DNA of 64,000 bases. Source: Paraburkholderia podalyriae. GTDB lineage: Bacteria; Pseudomonadota; Gammaproteobacteria; Burkholderiales; Burkholderiaceae. The stretch lies in the NCBI RefSeq assembly GCF_014397785.1, contig NZ_VZQQ01000011.1, positions 124,001 through 188,000 of the forward strand, given 5' to 3'. Within the stretch, counting starts at the first letter, position 1; each line of letters opens with the position of its first letter. Below are positions 18,532 to 26,017 of this stretch, one piece after another. The notes below the pieces were generated by a model, which was not told where the DNA came from, did not search any database, and worked only from the letters and a program-made list of their open reading frames with translations. The position numbers and the translations under genes were made by a program.

Positions 18532-19656
18532 CTAAGCGATCCGCGCCGCCCGCGCATGACGCTCGATATTCCAGTTCGGCTCCGTCTCCAGTAGCAGCGC
18601 GCGCAATCGGTCCACCTGCTCCGCGAGCCGCTGGCCGAGCCAGTACGGTCCTTGCCAGTCGGGCGGCAGCGCGGTGGCCGCGTGGCCATGCCCGTTCGCG
18701 AGCGGGGCTGCCGCCGGAATGCCGAAGCGCGCCGGGCGGCCAAAGCGCAGCCCGCGCGCGGTGGACAGCAGGATCGCGCGCACGGCGCGCACCTCCGCGC
18801 CGCACTGCGCCGCGTAGGCGGTGCGCGCGGCGGCGTCCGCGCTCATCAGCGGGCCCGTCGCGAGCAGTTCGAGCGAGCTGAGCACTGAGCGATGCAGCCG
18901 CTGGATTTCCTCGAGCTTCGTCTGCGGCACGTCGATTTCCTTCGCGACCGACGGCATCAGCGAGCGCAGTTGCACGAGCCGCTTGTTGATCTGCAGGAAG
19001 CGCTTGACCTGCTCCTCCTCGGTAATCGTCTCGCCGTCGAGCAGCCGCGCGTAGATACCCGCGCATTCGCGCAGATTGGCGGCGAGCCCGTAGCGCCACG
19101 AATACGTCGCGTGCAGCGGAAAGGCAAACGAAAACGCCAGCGCGATCACGATGCCGATCAGCACGTTCAGCGTGCGCCACAGGCCGACGGCGATCAGGTT
19201 GTCGCCGTGGCCCGCGACGATGCACATCGTGATCGCGGTCAAGAGCCCGACATAGCCGGACGAGCCGATCGCGAACCACGCGCAGATCGATGCGATGATC
19301 GCCTCCAGCACATAGGTGAGCGGCAGCGAACCGATAAAGTTCTGCTGCACGATCAGCAGCAGCCCGATCGACGCGCCGAGCAGCGTGCCAGCCGCGCGTT
19401 CCGCCGCTTTCTTGCGGATATTGCCGTGATGCTGCAAGCCGCCGATCACGACCAGCAGCGTCACCGACGACCAGATGCCGTGCGGAATATCGATGCCGGT
19501 CGTCGCGAGAATCGACACCAGCATCGCGAGCCCGACGCGCAGGCTATGCAGCACCTTCGCGTGCCGGTAGCGGTAATACGGCGACGTGACCGCGCGCACC
19601 ATCCGGCTGAGCGCCGCGCGGCGGGGAATAAGTTTGGGAGAATCGGCAGCAGCCAT
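18532..19656 (-). CDS. FUSC family membrane protein
   Basis: The 374-residue protein has an N-terminal cluster of about six membrane segments (LRVGLAMLVSILATTGIDIP, GTLLGASIGLLLIVQQN, TLNVLIGIVIALAFSFAF) and a C-terminal cytosolic helical domain. This is the half-size FUSC/aromatic-acid-exporter layout related to AaeB and YccS. It probably exports or handles small aromatic or stress metabolites; the substrate is unknown. No partner membrane-fusion protein gene is adjacent. Confidence 0.82.
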   Translation of the reverse strand: MAAADSPKLIPRRAALSRMVRAVTSPYYRYRHAKVLHSLRVGLAMLVSILATTGIDIPHGIWSSVTLLVVIGGLQHHGNIRKKAAERAAGTLLGASIGLLLIVQQNFIGSLPLTYVLEAIIASICAWFAIGSSGYVGLLTAITMCIVAGHGDNLIAVGLWRTLNVLIGIVIALAFSFAFPLHATYSWRYGLAANLRECAGIYARLLDGETITEEEQVKRFLQINKRLVQLRSLMPSVAKEIDVPQTKLEEIQRLHRSVLSSLELLATGPLMSADAAARTAYAAQCGAEVRAVRAILLSTARGLRFGRPARFGIPAAAPLANGHGHAATALPPDWQGPYWLGQRLAEQVDRLRALLLETEPNWNIERHARAARIA

Positions 19657-19724
19657 GGCGGCGCGCGGCGAGCGCGTGAAAGGACGGTTCCGCTATCCTG
19701 CCCTGAAGTGGCCCGCCAACACAA

Positions 19725-19752
19725 ACGCCCGCCAACTTTCGTTGGCGGGCGT
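19725..19752 (-). terminator. Intrinsic terminator for mctP
   Basis: A perfect 12-bp stem, ACGCCCGCCAAC/GTTGGCGGGCGT with a 4-base loop, lies 31 bp beyond the mctP stop. On the minus strand it is followed by TTGTGTT. Confidence 0.72.
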
Positions 19753-19783
19753 CGCGTTGTTCAAAGCGTGAATTTCAGCCCGA

Positions 19784-21334
19784 TCAGCCTTCGACGACGT
19801 CCAGGTAGTCTTCCGGACGCGTGCGGTCCTCGGCACGCTGCATGCCCACCGCGCGCACGATCAGGCTCACGACCACCGCCACCACGAGGTTCACGATCAG
19901 CGACCACATGGCCGCATAGCCCGGAATCGCCATGCCGAACAGGTGGATCGTGAAGATCGAGCTCGCGAGCTTCAGCGAAAGCGCCATCCACGTGCCGGTC
20001 GCGATACCGGCCGCCCAGCCGATCAATAGACCCCGATAGTCGAGCACGCGCGTGTACAGACCGAGCACGATGGCCGGCAGCGTCTGGATGATCCAGATAC
20101 CGCCGAGCAGCTGCAGCTGGATCGCGTACGTGAGCGGCAGACCGAGAATGAACGCGACCGCGCCGACCTTGACGATCAGCGACACCAGCTTCGCGACGTT
20201 GGTCTCCTGCTCGTGCGTCATGTTGCGGTTGACGAACTCCTTGTGCACGTTACGCGTGTACAGGTTCGCCGCCGCGATCGACATGATCGCCGCCGGCACC
20301 AGCGCGCCGATACCGATCGCCGCGAATGCGACACCGACGAACCACGACGGGAAGAAGTGCAGGAACAGCGCAGGCACCGCGAAGTTCGGGCCGAAGGCCT
20401 TGAAGTACGGCGCGAACTCCGGCATGTCCTTCACGCCGGCCGCGAGCGCCATGAAGCCGAGCAGCGCGAGCAGGCCGAGCACCAGCGAATACGCCGGCAG
20501 CAGCGCCATGTTGCGGCGGATCGTGTTGCCCGATTTCGACGACAGCACCGCGGTGATCGAGTGCGGATACAGGAACAGCGCGAGCGCCGAACCCACCGCG
20601 AGCGTCGCGTACGCGCTATAGCCGTTCAGGCTCGACACGTCCGGCGACTTCAGCAGCAGCTTGGCCGGCGGCACCGCGCCGAAGATATGGCCGAAGCCGC
20701 CCAGCTGCGGCGGAATCACGATGATCGCGGCGAAGATGGTCACGTAGATCAGGATGTCCTTGACAACCGCGATCATGGCCGGCGCGCGCAGGCCCGACGT
20801 GTACGTATAGGCCGCGAGAATCGCGAACGCGATGATCAGCGGCAGATCGCCGACGAAGCCGGTCGTGTCGAAACCGAGCGCGCCGATCACCACTTCGATA
20901 CCGACCAGCTGCAGCGCGATGTACGGCATCGTCGCAACGATGCCGGTCACGGCGATCGCCAGCGCGAGCATGCGGCTGCCGTAGCGGGCCGACACGAAGT
21001 CCGCCGACGTCACGTAGCCGTGCCGCTTCGCGACGCTCCACAGCTTCGGGAACACGACGAACGCGAACGGATAGATCAGGATCGTGTACGGCAGCGCGAA
21101 GAAGCCCGTTGCACCCGCGCCGAACACGAGCGCCGGCACCGCGATGAAGGTGTAGGCGGTGTACAGGTCGCCGCCCAGCAGGAACCACGTGACGATCGTG
21201 CCGAAGCGCCGGCCGCCGAGGCCCCACTCTTCGAGATGCGCGAGATCGCCGCGCCGCCAGTGGGCCGCGACGAAGCCGAGAACCGTGACGCCGATGAAAA
21301 ACAGAACGAAGACGAAAGTTGCGATGGGGTTCAT
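19784..21334 (-). CDS. mctP: Monocarboxylate uptake permease (sodium:solute symporter family)
   Basis: The 516-residue SSS-family permease has about 13 membrane segments. The start MNPIATFVFVLFFIGVTVLG, then EWGLGGRRFGTIVTWFLLGG, and SADFVSARYGSRMLALAIAV are typical of MctP, which imports lactate, pyruvate, acetate and related acids. The start is fixed by overlap: the upstream DUF3311 stop TAA shares its last A with this ATG (TAATG), so the two are translationally coupled. The DUF3311-MctP pairing is a known arrangement and supports the call. Confidence 0.9.
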   Translation of the reverse strand: MNPIATFVFVLFFIGVTVLGFVAAHWRRGDLAHLEEWGLGGRRFGTIVTWFLLGGDLYTAYTFIAVPALVFGAGATGFFALPYTILIYPFAFVVFPKLWSVAKRHGYVTSADFVSARYGSRMLALAIAVTGIVATMPYIALQLVGIEVVIGALGFDTTGFVGDLPLIIAFAILAAYTYTSGLRAPAMIAVVKDILIYVTIFAAIIVIPPQLGGFGHIFGAVPPAKLLLKSPDVSSLNGYSAYATLAVGSALALFLYPHSITAVLSSKSGNTIRRNMALLPAYSLVLGLLALLGFMALAAGVKDMPEFAPYFKAFGPNFAVPALFLHFFPSWFVGVAFAAIGIGALVPAAIMSIAAANLYTRNVHKEFVNRNMTHEQETNVAKLVSLIVKVGAVAFILGLPLTYAIQLQLLGGIWIIQTLPAIVLGLYTRVLDYRGLLIGWAAGIATGTWMALSLKLASSIFTIHLFGMAIPGYAAMWSLIVNLVVAVVVSLIVRAVGMQRAEDRTRPEDYLDVVEG

Positions 21335-21573
21335 TATTGCGCGCCCCCGTTCGTGCGACCCGTGTAGCGGGACCTGGTCTTCAGGTAGACGAACGCGGTG
21401 ATGACCGCGCTGATCAGCACCCACAGCAGCTGATACCAGTAGAAGAACGGGAAATCGAACAGTTGCGGCTCGATCCGGTTGTACGACGGGACCCAGACCA
21501 TCGCGATCCAGGGTAGCAGCAATAGCCAGAGCCAGTGCTTGCTGGCCTTCTTCACGTCGGCGTCGTGAGCCAT
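21334..21573 (-). CDS. DUF3311 small membrane protein, MctP partner
   Basis: The 79-residue protein has two membrane helices, WLWLLLLPWIAMVWVPSYN and YWYQLLWVLISAVITAFVYL. This matches DUF3311 proteins encoded just before SSS permeases and thought to assist their assembly or activity. AGGAG lies about 7 bases before the ATG. It overlaps mctP by one base. Confidence 0.87.
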   Translation of the reverse strand: MAHDADVKKASKHWLWLLLLPWIAMVWVPSYNRIEPQLFDFPFFYWYQLLWVLISAVITAFVYLKTRSRYTGRTNGGAQ

Positions 21574-21786
21574 GACGTCTCCTGTTTCCTATTTAGAATT
21601 TATCTGCCCGTGGTCGATGGCAGGTGGAACTCAGCGGGTGGTCGTCCCGCGGTTGGCCACGGGCGCCCCGAAAGCTTCGAAAGAGTATAGGAGCGGCGAA
21701 CGCCCGGTCAAGCAGGGACGACCCGAGGCGCACTGGCGTGGGACAAGGCGTCGGCCGGACCGACGATGCACTCTGGATCGCGTCGC

Positions 21787-22722
21787 TCAGATCGCAAACG
21801 ATGCGCCCGTCTGCCCCGTCGATTCGCGCAGACCCTTGATCCACTTGCGCGCCGGCAAGCCGAGCTCGGCTTCGATCAGCTTCGCGCGCCCCTCGAGCGC
21901 GGCGAACGGCACGTCGAGCGCGGGGCCCGAAAACGCGATCGCGATGCGGTTGCCATCGTGCACTTCGGGCAGCGCGACGACGCGGCCGTCGAAGGCTTCG
22001 TTCAGACGCTTCATGTTGCGCACGAAGCTAGGATGATCGCCGAACAGATTCACCGTGACGATGCCCGCCTCGGTCAGACATGCGCGCGCCGCGCGGTAGA
22101 AGCCGACGCTGTCGAGCACCGGGCCGCGCGCGGTCGCGTCGTACACGTCGATCTGAAGCACGCCGATGGTGCCGTGGTTCGCGCTGTCGTTGACGAAGTC
22201 CCACGCATCGGTTTCATGCACGGTGAGACGCGCGTCGTCGGGCGGCAGCTCGAACATCGTGCGCGCGGCCACGACGACTGCGGGATTCAGTTCGACCGCC
22301 TCGACCTTCGCGCTCTTCAGAAAGCGGTGCGCGAACCTGGTCAGCGACGCTGCGCCGAGCCCGAGCTGCACGATGCGCTTCGGCGTTTCGAGAAACAGCA
22401 GCCAGGCCATCATCTGCTGCGCGTATTCGAGTTCGATGTGATCGGGCTTGCGCAGACGCATCGCGCCTTGCACCCATTCCGTGCCGAAATGCAGGTAGCG
22501 CACGCCGCCCTCTTCGGAGAATGTCACCGGCGCAAAACGCGGCTTGCGCGGCGTGTCGATTTGCGGCGCGTCGTGGATGTCGTGATCGACGGCGCGGTTC
22601 GCGTTGCGCGCGGCTTTCGGCCCTTGTTTGTGCGCCAATTTCTGCTTGCCGCCGATGATTTCGGCGTCCCGGTTACGGAAAGCGCGCGCCTCGGCCGAAG
22701 CGCGCTTGATCAGTTTTGTCAT
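21787..22722 (-). CDS. Spermidine synthase-fold protein
   Basis: The 311-residue protein has a Rossmann methyltransferase/aminopropyltransferase core: RIVQLGLGAASLTRF, KVEAVELNPAVVVAA, DDARLTVHETDAW and IDVYDATARGP. It aligns in order with polyamine synthases. However, the usual GGGDG glycine loop reads GLGAAS, and the catalytic DSTDP region reads DVYDATARGP. Real spermidine synthase activity is therefore doubtful. The start at 22722 is chosen because the upstream residues are unlike the family. It is divergent from the cNMP-FliG fusion gene; no polyamine genes are adjacent. Confidence 0.72.
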   Translation of the reverse strand: MTKLIKRASAEARAFRNRDAEIIGGKQKLAHKQGPKAARNANRAVDHDIHDAPQIDTPRKPRFAPVTFSEEGGVRYLHFGTEWVQGAMRLRKPDHIELEYAQQMMAWLLFLETPKRIVQLGLGAASLTRFAHRFLKSAKVEAVELNPAVVVAARTMFELPPDDARLTVHETDAWDFVNDSANHGTIGVLQIDVYDATARGPVLDSVGFYRAARACLTEAGIVTVNLFGDHPSFVRNMKRLNEAFDGRVVALPEVHDGNRIAIAFSGPALDVPFAALEGRAKLIEAELGLPARKWIKGLRESTGQTGASFAI

Positions 22723-23095
22723 GTGTGGATGTCGCGCCACGAGCGCAATATTTTCGGTCGACCGAGAGCATAGCATTCGCTGCCGCTCGCTCATTCGAAT
22801 CACCCGTTGGCAATCTGCTTGCGCATCAATGAAAAAAATTTTGCGGCCGCCATGTCCAGGCATATTTGCGCCATCTTGCCGCGCGCAAACGATTCACCGA
22901 TCGCTTTATCGCCGTTCTTCTGATCCGGGCGCGGCTTGCGGCGCGTTTGCTTCCAGTCCGGCCCTGCTTTGCCCGTTAAAGAGTCCCTGCCCCGATGTCG
23001 TAAACGGGCGTACAGGGAATGGCTGCCGACCCATGCGATGCAATGCGCCGCGTCGCACAGCCGCAACCACAAAACCGCGCTGCAGGGGAATTACT
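22723..23095. other. Divergent intergenic region (373 bp)
   Basis: This region lies between the spermidine-synthase-like gene (-) and the cNMP/FliG-like gene (+). The plus frame is open across it but lacks coding character and a ribosome site before 23083. I found no convincing promoter hexamers, hairpin or repeat. Confidence 0.5.
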
Positions 23096-24346
23096 TTGAA
23101 TCGTCAACAGTCGTGGACGCGCACAGCGGCGCCCGGCGAGACCATTTATTCCGAGGGCTACTCGGGTGAGCCCGTCGTTTTTCTGATCACGGAAGGCAAG
23201 GTCGAACTTTCCACTCGCTGCGACGACAAGAAGGTCGTCGTCGCGACGCTGGGCCGAGGCGAATTCTTCGGCGAAGCCGCGTTGCTTGCTGCCGAGCCGC
23301 GCAGCAACACCGCGAAGGCGCTGACGTTCTGTCAACTGACCGTCGTGCCGGCCAGCATGCTCGACGACGAAATCGAGCGCGTGTCGCCGTTGCTGCGCCA
23401 TATCACGCGCACGCTGATTCGTCGCGTGAAGCGCAAGGACGATCTGCTCGCAACCTACACGCACGCCGATTTTCTGCCCGGCGTGCTGTCGTATGCGCAC
23501 GTGCTGACCCTGATGTCGAACGGCGAACGGCGCGATGCCAACGACAGCTGGGGACGCCGGCCGCTGCAAGGGCAGGCCGAGGAAATCTCGGTGCCGCTCG
23601 TCGAAGTGATCAAGAAGTGCCGCGCGATTGCCGGCCATTCGCGTCCGCACGTGATGGCGATGCTCAAGCGGATGGAGAAGCTCAACCTCGTGACGATCGA
23701 GGCCGCTCAGCCCGGACAACTGAATAACGTGTCGACCGAATACTCGGCGTACGACGGCGCGGCCGCGCGTCAGGTCGTTACGTTCGACGCCGCGCGCATC
23801 GTCGATCGCGCGCAGCAGGTGGCGGACAGCGACCTCGATCTCGCGGTGAGCGGCGAGCTCGAACTGATCGAGCTGACCGATCTGGAGGCGTTGATCGGCG
23901 TCGACAAGACGTTGATTCTGAACAAGCTGTCGCACGGCGAAATCGCCGACGAGGTCTTCGCGTTCCGTAAGTCGAAGGTGCTGACCTATGTCGAGCAGCA
24001 AGGCGTCGCGTATTTTTCGCGACGCAATACGCGCCAGAGCGGCGCGCTGAATTCGCTCGACGACCTCGCGTTCGTCGACCAGCGCACGCTGTTCGAAGTC
24101 GTCAGCGGCTTCGATACGTACGATCTCGCCAAGCTGCTCGCGAGCCTCCACGGGCAGCCGGTGGCGGAGCGCCTGCTCTCGGTGATGACCGAAGTGCGCC
24201 GCAACGAAGTGTCGTGGGTGATGCGGCGCGATATCAAGATCGATGCGATCGAAGTCGGCGACATCGAGCAACGGCTGCTCGACGCGGTGAAGACGCTGAA
24301 GGCATCGCCCGCGCCGCACGCGGCGCTGCAGGACGCCGCGCGCTGA
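23096..24346 (+). CDS. Cyclic nucleotide-binding protein with Crp-like HTH and FliG-like C-terminal domain
   Basis: The predicted 416-residue protein starts at TTG 23096 with AGGGGA about 8 bases upstream; the longer open frame has no better site. Residues ~12-90 form a cNMP-binding beta-barrel with phosphate cassette GEFFGEAALLAAEPRSNTAK. Residues ~163-203 resemble the Crp winged helix (RAIAGHSRPHVMAMLKRMEK). Residues ~252-402 read like FliG: a middle part (GELELIELTDLEALIGVDKT), then a C-terminal torque-like part (LDDLAFVDQRTLFEVVSGFD, IKIDAIEVGDIEQRLLDAV). motA-like and motB-like genes follow at 64 and 59 bp. I infer a ligand-responsive rotor or clutch protein for that stator. Domain order is seen; function is inferred and undescribed to my knowledge. 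Confidence 0.75.
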   Translation: MNRQQSWTRTAAPGETIYSEGYSGEPVVFLITEGKVELSTRCDDKKVVVATLGRGEFFGEAALLAAEPRSNTAKALTFCQLTVVPASMLDDEIERVSPLLRHITRTLIRRVKRKDDLLATYTHADFLPGVLSYAHVLTLMSNGERRDANDSWGRRPLQGQAEEISVPLVEVIKKCRAIAGHSRPHVMAMLKRMEKLNLVTIEAAQPGQLNNVSTEYSAYDGAAARQVVTFDAARIVDRAQQVADSDLDLAVSGELELIELTDLEALIGVDKTLILNKLSHGEIADEVFAFRKSKVLTYVEQQGVAYFSRRNTRQSGALNSLDDLAFVDQRTLFEVVSGFDTYDLAKLLASLHGQPVAERLLSVMTEVRRNEVSWVMRRDIKIDAIEVGDIEQRLLDAVKTLKASPAPHAALQDAAR

Positions 24347-24410
24347 GCGCTTTGACGGCGCGCCGTCGCTGATGGGCGCAGCGTGAGCGCGGCGCCGTTC
24401 GAGGAAAAGC

Positions 24411-25175
24411 ATGGATCTGTTGACGTTATTGGGTGTGCTGTTCGGTGGAGCGGCAATCGTTTTTGGCTTCGCGCTCGAAGGCGGGCATTTTCTGACGCTG
24501 TTCCAGTACGAGGCGTTCGTCATCGTGCTCGGCGGCACGCTCGGCGCGGTGATGATCCAGAACACGTGGGCACGTTTTTTCGATGCGGTGAAGCTGCTCG
24601 GCCTCGCGTTCACGCGCGCTCGGCAGGTCGACCAGAAGAGTCTGTCGGACCTGCTTGAATGGGGTGACCAGGCGAAGCTCAACGGCCTGCTCGCGTTCGA
24701 ATCGATGGACGTGAGCGGCATTCATCGGTTCGCCAGACGCGGGCTCGAACTGCTCGCCAACGGCGTATCGACCGCCGTGCTCGAAGATGCGCTGCAGCGC
24801 GAGCTCGATGCGTACGCGCGCAATCACATGGCGGCGGCGCGCGTGTGGCAGCAGGCCGGCGGCTATGCGCCGACGTTCGGCATTCTCGGCTCGGTGCTCG
24901 GGCTGATCCAGGTCACCCATCATATTCTCGACCCGGCGCAACTCGGCTCGGGCATCGCGACGGCGTTCGTCGCCACGTTGTATGGTCTCGCGCTCGCGAA
25001 TCTGGTGTTTCTGCCGCTGTACGGCAAGCTGCAGGCGCAGGTCGACAGCGAGGTGCGGTTCCGCCGGCTTTATCTCGACGGACTGCTCGCGATTTCGCGC
25101 AAGGAGTCGCCGCATACGATCGAGACGCGCCTGACGGGCGAAGTGCGCGGGCGCGCGGCCGAGTCGCTGGCCTGA
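24411..25175 (+). CDS. MotA/PomA/MotC-like stator subunit
   Basis: The 254-residue protein has four membrane segments. The first two are near the N-terminus (LLTLLGVLFGGAAIVFGFAL, FVIVLGGTLGAVMIQN). The pore-lining pair is GYAPTFGILGSVLGLIQVTH and IATAFVATLYGLALANLVFL, separated from the first two by a charged cytoplasmic loop. This is the MotA/ExbB proton-channel layout, closest to MotC/PomA in length. GAGGAAAAGC precedes the ATG. It forms a 5:2 ion-driven motor with the MotB-like product downstream. No fla, flh or che genes are near, so it is an isolated or auxiliary stator. Confidence 0.9.
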   Translation: MDLLTLLGVLFGGAAIVFGFALEGGHFLTLFQYEAFVIVLGGTLGAVMIQNTWARFFDAVKLLGLAFTRARQVDQKSLSDLLEWGDQAKLNGLLAFESMDVSGIHRFARRGLELLANGVSTAVLEDALQRELDAYARNHMAAARVWQQAGGYAPTFGILGSVLGLIQVTHHILDPAQLGSGIATAFVATLYGLALANLVFLPLYGKLQAQVDSEVRFRRLYLDGLLAISRKESPHTIETRLTGEVRGRAAESLA

Positions 25176-25234
25176 GCCTGTCATAGGGCGCGTGGCTCAG
25201 CGGCGCGCTGTCATTCGAAACGGACCTATCACGT

Positions 25235-25921
25235 ATGCAAACGACGTCTGGCAGCAAGCGCCTCGCCAGCGGCGCGGACGATCACGCCGAACATGGCGGC
25301 GAAGGCACCGAGGGCGGCCGCTGGTTGATCTCGTACGCGGATCTCATCACGACGATGATGGTGCTGTTCCTCGCGCTGTACGTGTTGCAGTTGGCGAAAT
25401 CGAATCAACTCGAGCTCAGGTATCAGACGCTCGAAACGAAAACGGCGCAGCAGAGCGCGCCCGCGCCGGCCGGCGGCACCCAACTGGACGCGCGCAAGCA
25501 ACTGACCGCGTTGCTCGATGCGCTGCGCGCGAAAGGCTTGATCACCGTGACGGACGTGCCGCACGGCGTCGAAATCGCCGTCAACGCGAAGATCCTGTTC
25601 AATGCCGGCGATGCGCGGCTGCTGCCCGATTCGTTCGAGGTACTGAATCAGATCGCGCAGGTACTGCAAAAGGATTCGACGGGGAATCTGCTCGTCGAAG
25701 GCCATACCGACAGCGTGCCGATTTCGACCGCGAAGTATGCGTCCAACTGGGAGCTGTCGTCGGCTCGCGCGGGGGCGGTGGTCAGGTATCTGGTCGAACG
25801 TGGGATCGAACCGCATCGGCTGGCCGCGATCGGGCGGGCGGACAATTTCCCGCTGGTCGCGGGCGATGACGCGGCCGCGCGAGCGGCGAATCGGCGGGTC
25901 GCGATCGTCGTGCAGTACTGA
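25235..25921 (+). CDS. MotB-like stator subunit (OmpA-type peptidoglycan-binding)
   Basis: The 228-residue protein has a short cytoplasmic N-terminus and one membrane helix, WLISYADLITTMMVLFLALY. That helix carries the channel aspartate D36 (equivalent to MotB D32). A linker follows, then an OmpA/MotB peptidoglycan-binding domain (GHTDSVPISTAKYASNWELS, then SARAGAVVRYL, RAANRRVAIVV). It pairs with the MotA-like subunit 59 bp upstream, anchoring the stator to the cell wall. All residues expected for proton coupling are present. Confidence 0.9.
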   Translation: MQTTSGSKRLASGADDHAEHGGEGTEGGRWLISYADLITTMMVLFLALYVLQLAKSNQLELRYQTLETKTAQQSAPAPAGGTQLDARKQLTALLDALRAKGLITVTDVPHGVEIAVNAKILFNAGDARLLPDSFEVLNQIAQVLQKDSTGNLLVEGHTDSVPISTAKYASNWELSSARAGAVVRYLVERGIEPHRLAAIGRADNFPLVAGDDAAARAANRRVAIVVQY

Positions 25922-26017
25922 ACGCGTTGGTTGGCAGCATTCGTCGGCAGCATTCGCCGCCGTTGCCTGCGACGAGCCGCCCGCCGGCGGCTCGCCTTCG
26001 TTTCCCTTCCGGTTGCG

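Noticed and set aside
23096..25921. Zorya-type anti-phage defence (ZorA/ZorB are MotA/MotB-like)
   Set aside because: No ZorC/ZorD-like or helicase genes follow, the MotA-like protein lacks a long cytoplasmic tail, and the neighbour is a FliG-like cNMP protein.
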